The notes beneath the pieces are model-generated. The model saw nothing but the letters and a program-made list of their open reading frames with translations. It had not been told where the DNA came from and did not search any database. A stretch of 64,000 bases of DNA from Batkoa obscura (taxonomy: Eukaryota > Entomophthoromycota > Entomophthoromycetes > Entomophthorales > Batkoaceae): the NCBI GenBank assembly GCA_030770535.1, contig JASVEC010000002.1:1550001-1614000 (forward strand). Direction: 5' to 3'. Numbering within the stretch: the stretch's first letter is position 1; each line of letters begins with the position of its first letter. Position numbers and translations under genes: made by a program. Shown here piece after piece: positions 34,247 to 44,611 of the stretch.

Positions 34247-34823
34247 AATATTAAAACCTAAATTTTATTTTTTGTTAAATAACCTATAATTTATACTAAG
34301 TTTTCATAATGATATTTTTAAACAAAAGTTCTTATTATTTCAGTTTTATTAAAAATAAACTATACGTAGTAATAAGAATACCATTGTTTTAATCTTTACT
34401 ACAAAACATCAAAGTAATGTAACCTATAATTATTATTTTAAATTTTGATTTTTCTATTCAAGCAAACATTTAAAAACTGATTGGCTCTAAGTATTTTAAA
34501 ATACAGATACATTCAGAGGTAAATTTTAGTCTAAATTAAACCTTTGAAATACTTTAAGGAATCCTACATATGGGAATAAAGTTTTAATTTATAGAGTCAA
34601 ACGCTTATAGTAAAGCCATATACTAAAGCATAGTGTATATAAAATCTGAATTATGAAATTGTAAAAAGGTATAGGAATGCCTTTCTTGTTTTGGTACTCA
34701 ACCAATTGGTTAAGGTCTTAGAGAATTGGTACTATAATAGCTTCTCCAAATTTTCTTTAAAAATGAAAGCCAGCTAAAAAACCCCAATTAAAAAAATAAT
34801 TACAGCAATTCTAAATATGATGT

Positions 34824-34857
34824 GGAGATGCATTTTTGTGTTTAAGGACACATCCCC
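34824..34857 (+). mobile_element. MITE deletion derivative, both ends only
   Basis: GGAGATGCATTTTTGTGTTT joined after a few bases to ACATCCCC, then ATATG. The whole centre is absent, leaving 34 bp bounded by both termini. Confidence 0.75.
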
Positions 34858-34870
34858 ATATGCCACCCTT

Positions 34871-34903
34871 AACTCTAACTCTAATCTAATCTAATCTAAT
34901 CTA
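34871..34903. repeat. TAATC/TAACTC microsatellite
   Basis: Short tandem run immediately beside the deleted MITE: two TAACTC-like units followed by about four CTAAT units. Confidence 0.8.
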
Positions 34904-35207
34904 CGTTTTACTTTAATCAATTTGTGTAAGTAAAGACAATACAATAATTTATGTTTTAGAGATTTATTAATAGTTTTTTATTTGGCTTTATAAACTGTTT
35001 CATCGATTTTTTAAAATTTTTAATAACACTAGTTCTTTAAGACCTTGATTAATATTTTTTTAGTTTCTGTAAGAATAGACAAAAAAATGAAATTAAAAAA
35101 GACATTGCAGCATGCCAACTTTTTATTATAATTAATTTAACTAGAGTATATGTGATAAAAAATTGGAAATTAGATGACAAAATTCAAATAGTTATTTAAT
35201 ATCAATT

Positions 35208-35628
35208 TTACATTAATTTCGGGGAAGCTTTGAAATAGGCAATAGGTAGATCACAAGAGTTGGTCCCATCTAAAGACTCCGTTTCAGATTTATCAAAGGC
35301 ATTTGTTTCTGGGGCAGAGTTTGGAAAATAAAAGCTGGAATCATCTGGAATATCAGGAGTGTGATTTTTAGGTTTTTTATTTTCCTTAGATAAATCTTTA
35401 TCAGTAAAGTTAGATGGTTCAACTTTCATCCTTCTTTTTGTTTCCTCTTTTCCACCCTTTTCGTCATTAGAACCAGCTACAGAATCCATTAATTGTTTAT
35501 ACTGTTCTGGAGGAATAGTCCAATAGATGGGCTCTAACATATTATTGTAGGTCGATAAATCTAAAGAATCAGATTAAAATTTAAAACAATAACAGTTATC
35601 TATTACTCATTATTTTATCTTCTTTCAT
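35208..35628 (-). CDS. Small charged protein, unknown
   Basis: No family recognised. Two exons (35628-35607 and 35560-35208) joined across a 46-nt intron (35561-35606, GTAATA...TTCTTTAG) give 124 aa beginning MKEDKIMNLSTYNNML. The body opens with EPIYWTIPPEQYKQLM and is then highly charged (Lys/Glu runs, Ser/Thr/Asp-rich C-terminal half), probably disordered. A TATATAAA lies only ~8 bp before the first ATG, so translation may instead start at the second ATG (35610), ~25 bp from the box. It lies in tandem with the next gene upstream. Confidence 0.55.
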
Positions 35629-35691
35629 AATAGTTTTATATAAAGTTGATATTAATTCACTATGATGGTATAGACTTAAAACATTAGAAAA

Positions 35692-36241
35692 TCACATATT
35701 GAAAATTTCAAGGAAGTAATACCCATAATCTTTCGAAATGTTTTCACAATAACTCAGAACATTATCATCAAATGATAAATTCATTTCCTTTTCATTTCCT
35801 GTTACTTTCTCCTTTTCCTTTGATTGTAATATTTTAAGCTTGTCAATAATCAATATACACGCTGAGCCAAACTTGAATTCATACCTTCTTTTATTGTATC
35901 TTTTTAGCTCCACTGAATAACTTTTTTCAAACTGGTTATCCCAAGAAGTGAGAATGCAGACGACACTGTAAACATCAGATCTAAAAAGCGCAACAAATAT
36001 ATCTTTCTCATCATTATTATTAACTTCTGACATTTTTATTTCCTTTTTGTTAATTAGTCCTACTTTATAATTCAATTTATGTACCTATTATTCATTAAAA
36101 GACTAAATCAACATAAATTTATATTACTTCTTCTATAATTCCTTTTCTACTCTTTTTACACCATTCTTGTGACTCGTTACTTTTTTCCAACAACTCATGG
36201 GATACCATTGTGTTTTCCAACCATCCTTTTTCCTCCCCCAT
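35692..36241 (-). CDS. Unknown 168-aa protein, two exons
   Basis: Exon 1 36241-36128 (38 codons, MGEEKGWLEN...) and exon 2 36084-35692, joined across a 43-nt intron with phase 0 kept. No family recognised. The N-terminal third is charged. The middle (FVALFRSDVYSVVCILTSW, then FEFKFGSACILIIDKL-like strands) has alternating hydrophobic/charged pattern suggesting a small beta-rich fold. TATA-like GTATAAATAAAA lies ~30-40 bp upstream of the ATG. The near-perfect inverted repeat arm (36309-36431) begins ~70 bp upstream of the start, within its promoter. Without the first exon, an internal ATG at 36033 could also serve. Confidence 0.6.
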
Positions 36242-36308
36242 TTTTTAAGAAGAAGTTAGATGGTTTTATTTATACAATAAAATATTTGTAAAAAATGAAT
36301 TGTAAAAA

Positions 36309-36431
36309 ATTCCAGAGTCATTTTCAGATTTATATAAAATGACTCGGATTTTTGCAAAGTTGCTTCAGTTTTTGATTGACTAGATCTGGAGAAACTAAAA
36401 AATCGCTTAAGATTTGTTAGTGTAATTTTAA
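36309..36431 (+). repeat. Inverted repeat, left arm (123 bp)
   Basis: Pairs with 36778-36900 in reverse complement with one mismatch over 123 bp. Within it GAGTCATTTT (36315-36324) and AAAATGACTC (36336-36345) form a smaller palindrome around TTTATATAAA. Confidence 0.95.
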
Positions 36432-36642
36432 GCTAGAAATCAAAATTATTCAGATATTAGCATAACTATCAATACATATTCAAATAAATAACAATTCATA
36501 AATAGATGTTTTAAAATAATATGAACAAGTCAAAATAAATATTTTTGTCGTTGTATGCAACTAAATTCTTATTAAATGTTAGAAGAAATCGATAATTCGA
36601 TAATTTTAAATTTAAATTCATCTATGCTTGAGTCAATATTTA

Positions 36643-36739
36643 GGGATATATTTTTATATTTATGAATTTTACTAACAATTTTTCCGCTCAAATAGGGCTT
36701 AAAGATGGAAAAAGTAATGAAACCAAAAAAAACATCCCC
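36643..36739 (+). mobile_element. MITE family copy inside the inverted-repeat loop
   Basis: Good copy ending AAAACATCCCC then ATATTT; the left end is GGGATATA. It lies in the 346-bp loop between the two 123-bp arms. Confidence 0.85.
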
Positions 36740-36777
36740 ATATTTTTGTCCAAATTTTACTTTGTGCAATTTTTAGT

Positions 36778-36900
36778 TTAAAATTACCCTAACAAATCTT
36801 AAGCGATTTTTTAGTTTCTCCAGATCTAGTCAATCAAAAACTGAAGCAACTTTGCAAAAATCCGAGTCATTTTATATAAATCTGAAAATGACTCTGGAAT
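36778..36900 (-). repeat. Inverted repeat, right arm (123 bp)
   Basis: Reverse complement of 36309-36431 with one mismatch. It ends ~65 bp beyond the stop of the Zn2Cys6 gene. Confidence 0.95.
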
Positions 36901-36964
36901 CCTATATGGAGCTTTGCACTTTTTCGCAAATTATATGCAATTAAAAATTATAAAAATAAGGAAT

Positions 36965-39070
36965 TTATTTGATAAATTTCTTTTCAGATAAAATTGAATT
37001 AATCAATAGGATACAAAGCGAGGAGTCAACAGTAAAAGCAAAGCAAAGATTATTAGTAGAAAAAAGCAACTCCTTACCTCTTTTGATTTGGTTAATTAGA
37101 TCAGCTTTATAATCTTGATTGAAATTTGAGTATTGATCTATAAGGAAAAAGAGACAAATAGTTAATACTGGACACCTTGAAGCAAAATACTTGTTAGTAT
37201 TAAATATTTGCTCCTCAATATTAAAGATTTCTTTGCATATGTTTAAACCCAGGTCTACATATTTATTGTGTATTTTTGCATTTGGATATTTTAGCAACGC
37301 TTTGTTGTGATACATAAAGCTAGATGACAGTTTATAAACATTTGATTTTAGCTCATCAACAGTTATATCAGTATTTTCTCTACAGCACGAATAGCTTGTT
37401 TTGAAAGGTATAGTAATAACTGGCATTAAACTAGGATTTGGTAAAGGTATTTCAAAATCAATATAGAATACTAACTGAATAGTTTTTAAAAACGCACATA
37501 ATGAATGTAAGGATACGTAACCTAAAACTGCGAATATTGGGCGCCACAAAGGCTCTCGATCAATAGGTAATAAACCCGGTTTAGGAAGGTATGGGCCTAA
37601 ATTAGTAATCAAATTATGCTGGAAATTTACTTGTACTTTACGTATTTCTATTAATAGCCAAGAGATACTTTCTATCAATTCGCTACTATTCAAACTGCCA
37701 TTTAAAACATTATTTCTAGTAAAACATATGTAGCTCATTACCCTAGATAAATGCAATAAAGTGCTGCTTATTAACAGCGAACAAATATTGCCAAAGAATG
37801 AATTAACATCTTTTGGATGAAGATTAGTATGTGAAAACAAAATATTTGGATGAAACTGAAGTTCTTTTTTCTTGAAATAGTATATTACAGAGTAAAATGT
37901 ACATGGAACGTTCATTCCTAGGGCTGATAATGCTTCAAAGTAGATGATTCGATTATATGCCATCCTTCTTTCAATTTTGATTTTGATATTCAGTTTTTTT
38001 GGGTACTTTTTTTGATGTAATCCTAAACAGTGAGATATTTCCAGCATCATGCCATAATTAAATTTAATTGGTGATGTACCCCAGTTATAGTGCTGTAAAC
38101 CATGTATAGTAATTAGTATTGCTTGTAAAGAATCTAGACTTGGATGAGTATATGTGCTTCTTAATCCAATATAAACTTGGTAATGCAAGTATTTTAATAA
38201 AATCTGATCCTGCTCTTCAGTCGGTAACAAATGGATTCCGCAAGCCCATAACGCCGACAGTAAGAATATCGATCTTTCTTGTCTCTTGAAACTACTTTCA
38301 AGGAACAGTGGTAGAAATCTATTTACACAATCAAAATATATTTTTTCAGCTTTCAAAATAATACATTGATGCTTTTCTATCACTTGATAAAAAGTAGACT
38401 TAAAAAAATAGGGTAAAGTTGCTAAAGATGAGTAATCTGCTTTTGATATATCTGGAAGTTGGGCCTTTTTACTTAAACTTAAGAAGCTTTCCAGACCCGG
38501 GGTCTTTTTGTCCTGATACAAAGGAAAATTAAATAATACTTGAAGAAAACTTATCCAACCTCCCCTTGGACTATTGAAATTTATAAGCTTGACAGATTCA
38601 TTCCATTTATTTAAACTATGGAACGATATCATTGTGGAATCTTTCTTTCGAATATGTTTGTCGTTTGATTTTTGACTCTCAATAAATGTAACTCTTGTTT
38701 TGAATTTGTCCATAAGCCCCCATTTTTCTACTTTAAAATCAATACTATTCTGTTGTTTGCTATTTCCATTTTGATCTAATTCTACTTCTCTGAACGTTTT
38801 TAAGTTATCGCAAACTGAGGTAGATTTTGGTAATCTTAATAATATATTATGTGTAATAGTTTCTCTTACACTATTTTTTTTTCTACCTGATTTTCTTTGA
38901 TAGCTGCATTCTTTTTTCCTTATAGCACATGGTTTACAAGTTGGGTAAGTCCTATCACATTTTCTTTTTCGTTTGTAGCAGTCATTACATGATTGGAATT
39001 GAATCTGTTCGATTTTCGAACTACAAGTTATTGAATTAGCGCCTTGTTTTTGAATACCCTTTGAATCCAT
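36965..39070 (-). CDS. Zn2Cys6 fungal transcription factor
   Basis: Nuclear regulator, 701 aa, intronless. The binuclear zinc cluster is at residues 28-55 with the exact C-X2-C-X6-C-X6-C-X2-C-X6-C spacing (C28, C31, C38, C45, C48, C55) and basic residues YKRKRK between the second and third Cys. A basic linker follows (RKSGRKK). The large remainder is alpha-helical in character and matches the fungal-specific middle homology region (Fungal_trans) in style, for example AKADYSSLATLP- and CGIHLLP-like helices and YxEALSALGMNVPCTFY. Target genes cannot be told. A TATATAT element lies ~35 bp before the ATG at 39070. Confidence 0.92.
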   Translation of the reverse strand: MDSKGIQKQGANSITCSSKIEQIQFQSCNDCYKRKRKCDRTYPTCKPCAIRKKECSYQRKSGRKKNSVRETITHNILLRLPKSTSVCDNLKTFREVELDQNGNSKQQNSIDFKVEKWGLMDKFKTRVTFIESQKSNDKHIRKKDSTMISFHSLNKWNESVKLINFNSPRGGWISFLQVLFNFPLYQDKKTPGLESFLSLSKKAQLPDISKADYSSLATLPYFFKSTFYQVIEKHQCIILKAEKIYFDCVNRFLPLFLESSFKRQERSIFLLSALWACGIHLLPTEEQDQILLKYLHYQVYIGLRSTYTHPSLDSLQAILITIHGLQHYNWGTSPIKFNYGMMLEISHCLGLHQKKYPKKLNIKIKIERRMAYNRIIYFEALSALGMNVPCTFYSVIYYFKKKELQFHPNILFSHTNLHPKDVNSFFGNICSLLISSTLLHLSRVMSYICFTRNNVLNGSLNSSELIESISWLLIEIRKVQVNFQHNLITNLGPYLPKPGLLPIDREPLWRPIFAVLGYVSLHSLCAFLKTIQLVFYIDFEIPLPNPSLMPVITIPFKTSYSCCRENTDITVDELKSNVYKLSSSFMYHNKALLKYPNAKIHNKYVDLGLNICKEIFNIEEQIFNTNKYFASRCPVLTICLFFLIDQYSNFNQDYKADLINQIKRGKELLFSTNNLCFAFTVDSSLCILLINSILSEKKFIK

Positions 39071-39100
39071 AGTTACAGTTTTAGCTTAACTAATAACTAG

Positions 39101-39109
39101 ATATATAAA
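39101..39109 (-). promoter_or_regulatory. TATA box of the Zn2Cys6 gene
   Basis: TTTATATAT on the minus strand, ~32 bp upstream of the ATG. Confidence 0.55.
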
Positions 39110-39650
39110 CAGTTTAATAAAAATTTGTTAACAAATATTTTGATCCTTTTATTAATTAATACTTAGAAGTGAGTTTGTCCCACGCACCTCCAAATAAGTC
39201 AAAAAGTACTAAAAATATTTTAGCGCGAAAGCATTCTTATTAACAAAACATTGTATTTGTCACAATATATTTTTTACTATCTGTGGTTGACATTAGCCTT
39301 TTTAAGACATTTTAATCTAAGTTCTTTGCTCACTTTAGCTTTAATACAGCTCATAATTTTTGAGGATGGTGCTTAAAATTTTAAGCTGAAAAGATATTAG
39401 CTTAAAAAGTTGTTTGAGAGAAAGTCCAAAAGCTAATTAGAATTTAGCTGCAATATAATGGGTTAGTTATAACCACTTCAAAGTTTAATATATAATGGTC
39501 CAAACATACTCTTGAACTATTTACTTTTAGGCAATTAGTAAACCAGATCATATCACTCTAGATTTCCTTAGCTACAGCCTTTACCTTTAAATTTGTTATT
39601 TATTACCATCATCTGATCTTTGGTTCTTTAATTATATCACCTGATTAATA

Positions 39651-39821
39651 ATGGCAAAGCCTGGTACATATTATGGTGCTACGCATAACCTTCTTTTAGC
39701 AAATGTAAGTTTAGATATAAAATGGTTGACTATGAGTATTAATTCATATGCTATATGTCTAGATCTCACATACATCTATTACGTTGTAGTTTATTATTCA
39801 ATTGAATTTTCATGGTAATTT
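39651..39821 (+). CDS. Possible very short gene, unknown
   Basis: ATG at 39651 opens MAKPGTYYGATHNLLLAN, directly followed by a consensus donor GTAAGT (39704). Read straight through it gives 56 residues; spliced to TTGTAG near 39795 it would give a ~38-residue peptide. The strong donor and the gap of ~290 bp to the Rtc5-like start hint at a small real gene, but nothing identifies it. Confidence 0.25.
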
Positions 39822-39942
39822 ATTTGGGGTTTACAAGAATGACATGTAAGAATCAATAAATGAAGTAATTTTTAAGAATGTTTAAAAAATGCCAATTTTA
39901 TAAGATTCTTTTAAAGCTACCAAAGTTATTTTTTTATCAAAA

Positions 39943-41493
39943 ATGGGACAATCTAATAGTATTATTTCAGAAGAGAGTAATATTAAAAGCGAAATGCCAA
40001 ATAAAGAAATACTAAAGATAAACCACAGTTTAAGTAAGACCTTCAAAAAGGATACAATGACTTACAATGATTTTAAGGTAAGTGAAATTTCACCTTTAAA
40101 GATTTAGAATAAATGAAATTAAACTTATTTCAATCAGGATGCTTTAAAAACAGATTACTTGAATGATGAAATGATTAAGCTGTATTTTGTCTTTTTTTTA
40201 AATCTTTCGAACAAAAGCATTACATCCCAAACTGAAATTGAAAATACGGTACTTCACAAAAAGTGGATCATAGCGGGATTACCAACATTACTAGGAGATA
40301 TAAGAGACAATAGTTTAAGCAAGAAGAGTTTAAGCTTTCTTAAATGGCTATCAACAGTTGAGGAAGTAGAAATTTTAGGAAGAAAGGAAATTATAAATAG
40401 AATTTCAAAGGAGTTTACAGTACTACTTTTGAAAGGTCTGAAAGGCTACATAAGATTCATCCTTAAAGAAAGTAGTATTTTAGAGGATAAAAACAGTGAA
40501 AACAATTTGGATAGTTATATTGATGATATGATCTTATTTATAGAAGATTTATATTTTAACACCAATTTAATTCCCACAAATAATATTGACAAGTTCTTGC
40601 AAAACAACTTCACAAATTGGTTCATTTTATTAGACTCATTAAATACCAAAGTATTTTTAGATCCAGTAATAAATGAATCGATTTCAAGATCGTTTGGTGA
40701 AGCAGAAACCATTCCAAATATTGATAGCCCTAGTGAAATTTTAACAAATAGTGATATACTATTTTTAGCTCTGTCGATTATCCCTATTCATCGTGAACCT
40801 AATTGCAAGCAATATAGGAAGGAACTTCAACTATTATTTCGAACAAGTACTAATGGGTTTAGCACTAATAGATTTGAAACTCATTGTTTTATGTACCCAG
40901 GGCCAACATTAACATTGTTTAGGTCGTTATACGGAAAAGAAGAAAAGGAAGTAATTTTAGCTCTTTATTCAGAAGATCCTTGGAAAAGATCTTCAACCCC
41001 ATTTTCTAAAGGAAATATAAAACTTATAGAGCTTTTCCCTAACCGACGTATATTTATTCCGAAAGAACCTGTAAGCAATAATGATCCTGGTCTACTTCTA
41101 TATCACCCAGCCAAAGGAATATTGATTGGTAACCCACCTTTAGTTAAATTAGATAAGGATATGCACAATTTGTCATATGATATAAGTCAGAACTACAGTA
41201 CTAAAGCACTATACACTCATATCCCTAAAATGCCATTGAATCCTTATGAACCATTAGAAAATATGGAATTAATCGAAATGGAAGTTTATGGGTTAGGAGG
41301 CAAAAAAGCCAAAGAGGAGCAAAATAAAGAGTGGGAGTTTGAAAAACAAGAGCAAATGAATAGAACAAAAGTATCTGTATTATCAGACCCTCATAACCCT
41401 GAAAATAGAATAGTTTTGGAAATGGCCGGCTTAGTTTCAGACAGTCAAAGTATTAATAATCTAAGAGGAACATCTAAAGAAGAAAGGGACTGA
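39943..41493 (+). CDS. Rtc5-like TLDc-domain protein, N-myristoylation signal
   Basis: Two exons (39943-40077, 40138-41493; 60-nt intron, GTAAGT donor) give 496 aa. It begins MGQSNS, a fit to N-terminal glycine myristoylation, as in yeast Rtc5. Residues ~250-430 form the TLDc domain: LLFRTSTNGFSTNRF, YPGPTLTLFRS, EVILALYSEDPWKRS, LFPNRRIF and LLLYHP...GILIGNPP. The Rtc5-specific tail follows: EMEVYGLGGKKAKEEQ, WEFEKQE, and VLEMAGLV. TLDc proteins bind the V-ATPase, and yeast Rtc5 promotes its disassembly at the vacuole; the same role is inferred here. The segment before TLDc is helical and EF-hand-like in position. Confidence 0.88.
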
Positions 41494-41753
41494 TATTTTG
41501 TGCATTAAGGTTATTGAAATTTCATTTACTACAAAGTAGTATAATTACCGCTAATTTATTGGCAATAATTACTATGGCCGATATTAAGTTAAATTTAAAT
41601 ATATAAATAATATAAATATATATTACCCTTCTATCAAGCTATGGAAATTGAATTTTAAACATATTTATTTTATTTAAATAAACCAGAAAAGTGACGTATA
41701 CTATATCTTTTAGTATACAATTCGAGGATGTTGATTGCTTTAAATAAATATAT

Positions 41754-41851
41754 GGGGATGTATTCTTGTGTTTAAGAATTTTACTAACAAATTTTCCGCT
41801 CAAATAGCGCTTAAAAGGTGAAAAAGTAATAAAATCAAAAAAATCATCCTC
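41754..41851 (+). mobile_element. MITE family copy (plus orientation)
   Basis: ATAT, GGGGATGTATTCTTGTG, core, then ATCATCCTC and ATAT. Confidence 0.85.
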
Positions 41852-42819
41852 ATATATTAAATCTTTATGAGATGAATTTTTGAATTAAATAGATGATACT
41901 ATAGCAAAAAAATTATAAATCCATGATACTTCACTATCTGGAAAAAAGAGTTTAAAAATTCATGCAAAAGTAAAAAAAGGCCAGCAAATTATACTGATTT
42001 TTCTAAAAGCTATTAGTAAGTTTTTAATTTTAATTTTTGAGAAACGGCTATTAAATTTCAATTGTGCAGTGGTTAATTATTCTAAAATTAAATTAGAAAA
42101 TAATATGCAAATCATAATGATTAGCGAATTATCAATTACAAAATCACCACTACCAATGCACAACTGAACTTTAACATTTGAAATTAAGTTTCATAAAAAT
42201 CTAACCTAGATTAAAATAAATTTAATGGATTTAAAACCATATAATGTACTATGTACATATAGCATTTTAATATAAAATATAAAAAAACTTTTTACTATAG
42301 TTGCTTTTTTTTAAAGTTCATTACACTTAATTTTAATAAACTTATTTTATTTAATTATATTATTTCTTATCAATATAAATTATATTTTTATTTATAAATT
42401 CATTCTAATTATTAGAACTAGATTTTTTTAACTTATTATAATCAATTAAAGAGCTTTTACAACTTTTTTCTCAAGCATTAAGTTTTATATTTAGTGTTTA
42501 TGACTAGGAAAATCCTTATAAGTATATTAATAGCTTTATGTTTTCTTTAAAATATTATTATTATATAATCAATTTTTTAGAGAACTATTAGCAAAACTAT
42601 TTAATAATTTTTTATAAAAAATAAGTTTGTTTTTATTTTATAAATACTTAATATTTGTTTAAATATTACTAATAATTAGCTATTTTTGATTATAATATAA
42701 GTAATGATAATAATAAAGTTGTTATTATAAATAAATTAGATATTAAAGCTTTAAATAAAGCTGATTTATTAAAGTTTATTATAAAAAGTATATACATTTT
42801 TGGTATTGTTTTCATATGT

Positions 42820-42916
42820 GGGAGTGCTTTTTTTGGTTTCATTACTTTTTCCGTTTTTTAAGCGCTACTTGAGCGGAAAATTGTTAGTAAATTCTTAAGT
42901 AAAAGAATACATCCCC
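42820..42916 (-). mobile_element. MITE family copy (minus orientation)
   Basis: CATATGTGGGAGTG at one end and CATCCCCATATG at the other; well-kept core. Confidence 0.86.
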
Positions 42917-43326
42917 ATATGTTTTTAACAACAATACTTTTGCTTTTAAGTAATATTGAAATAACAACGCCAGAGATTTAATTAGTTTTAGTCCAAATTA
43001 TCAGGTAATACTTATTATGTTTTATATTTAATAGTGTTTAGTAAAACTTACATATAATTGATTTTTTGAAATTATTAAAAAAACTAATCATGTCTTTAGT
43101 AATATTATTAATTTAACTGCTTTACTCCAGACTTTTTATAATATAATTAATATGTTTTTGTTTAATATACGCAATTTTAGCTGACTGATTTTTATCTTAA
43201 TAAATTAATTAAAAATTAATTTATTAAGTTTAACTAAAACTTTAATAATATTATCAGTTATAATGTATATAAACTTGGTTAAAAAAGTTAATAGAATTAT
43301 TAATAAAAAAACCAAACTATTGATGA

Positions 43327-43366
43327 TGTGAAATATCGTTTTGTTAGCTGTATGATTAATTATAAA
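43327..43366 (-). mobile_element. LTR-end fragment
   Basis: About 40 bp starting TGTGAAATATCG and matching the terminal part of the LTR family in reverse orientation. A fossil scrap. Confidence 0.55.
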
Positions 43367-43387
43367 AGTAATTGCGTTTTTATAATC

Positions 43388-43437
43388 AATTTAATTTAAT
43401 TTAATTTAATTTAATTTAATTTAATTTAATTTAATTT
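43388..43437. repeat. AATTT microsatellite
   Basis: About ten perfect tandem TTTAA/AATTT units. Confidence 0.95.
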
Positions 43438-43477
43438 GTTATTGAAATCAAAATCATTTGATTTATCATAAACAGTT

Positions 43478-43574
43478 GGGGATGTATTTTTGTGTTTAAG
43501 AATTTTACTAACAAATTTTCCACTTAAATAGTGCTTAAAAGATAAAAAAATGATGAAGCCAAAAAAACATCCCC
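43478..43574 (+). mobile_element. MITE family copy (plus orientation)
   Basis: AGTT before GGGGATGTATTTTTGTG, and ACATCCCC before AATT; imperfect 4-bp flank match. Confidence 0.85.
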
Positions 43575-43977
43575 AATTGATTAAAAAACTTTTACAGTTC
43601 TTTTTGAATACTAAACTTTGTATTTGTATTGAATTATAATTTATATTATTTTTAGCATTTTTAATAAAAATTACAAAAGTTTGTAATGAATCTTATATTA
43701 AAAAAATTACTTAGTAAATATAGAATAATAATAGCTTATAAAACATTGTTTTTATTAACTTTTATAATGTTTAAAATATTTATCAAATAAATAGCAAATT
43801 AGCAATAATTTCTATAATGGCCTATTATAAATTACATGCTTTAATTTTAATTTTAATTTTATATAGTACCAAATTAAAAAAAAATACAACAAAACAAACT
43901 ATATACTTTTAATAATACTTTCTATAATAAACAATGGATTTACTAATTGTTTTTTTATAAATCCTTATATTGTTCAT

Positions 43978-44075
43978 GGGGATGTATTTTTGTCCTTAAG
44001 AATTTTACTAACAAATTTCCTGTTTAAATAGCGCTTAAAAAATGGAAAAAATAATGAAGTCAAAAAAACACTCTC
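43978..44075 (+). mobile_element. MITE family copy (plus orientation)
   Basis: GGGGATGTATTTTTGTC start, ACACTCTC end; flanks TCAT and AAAT. Confidence 0.82.
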
Positions 44076-44513
44076 AAATGGTTTTTATTTCTATTCTAAG
44101 TAGAATTTATAATATAAAAAGCAATGCAAGTGATGCTATTAAAAAGTTGAAGGGCTTTCTGGTCGAAATCTCGTATACTAAAATAGACAGCCTATGATTA
44201 AAACATTTAATAGTTTTGAAATTATTAGTTTGCTTTTAGCACTATGATTTAATGTTTAAATTTATAACAACTCAAAGTTTAATTTAATCTTTTTAAAGTC
44301 TATAAATATATCAATAATAAGCCACTGTTCTATAAAATGATGTTCTGAAATACTCTATAATTTTATTGTTAGATTAATCATCGTTTATTTGAGAAATTTT
44401 AGATGCTTAACTATAAAAATATAATAAAAACCTTTTAAATAATATTAAAGGGTATTCATAAAATCACAAGTATATAAAAAAAATTAAAGTTGTTTTATAA
44501 ATAATTACTATTT

Positions 44514-44611
44514 GGGGATGTTTTTTTTGATTTCATTATTTTTCCATTTTTTAAGCGCTATTTAAGTGGAAAGATTGTTAGTAAAATTCTTAAACAAAAA
44601 AAAACATCCTC
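44514..44611 (-). mobile_element. MITE family copy with ATTT target duplication
   Basis: Flanked by ATTT at 44510-44513 and 44612-44615. ATTT is not self-complementary, so this is a true direct duplication. Confidence 0.88.

Larger units (their letters stand above)
33080..35207. other. Intergenic with MITEs
   Basis: AT-rich, no gene seen. Holds one good MITE (34148-34246), one very short derivative (34824-34857) and a TAATC microsatellite (34871-34903). A possible further MITE remnant near 34955-35106 is too decayed to call. Confidence 0.6.

Noticed and set aside
34955-35106. Possible further MITE copy
   Set aside because: Only scattered matches (ATTTATTAATAG, AAATGAAATTAAAAAAG); too decayed to separate from AT-rich background.
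36572-36769. Possible coding frame inside the inverted-repeat loop
   Set aside because: It is the MITE sequence; same frame type as other copies.
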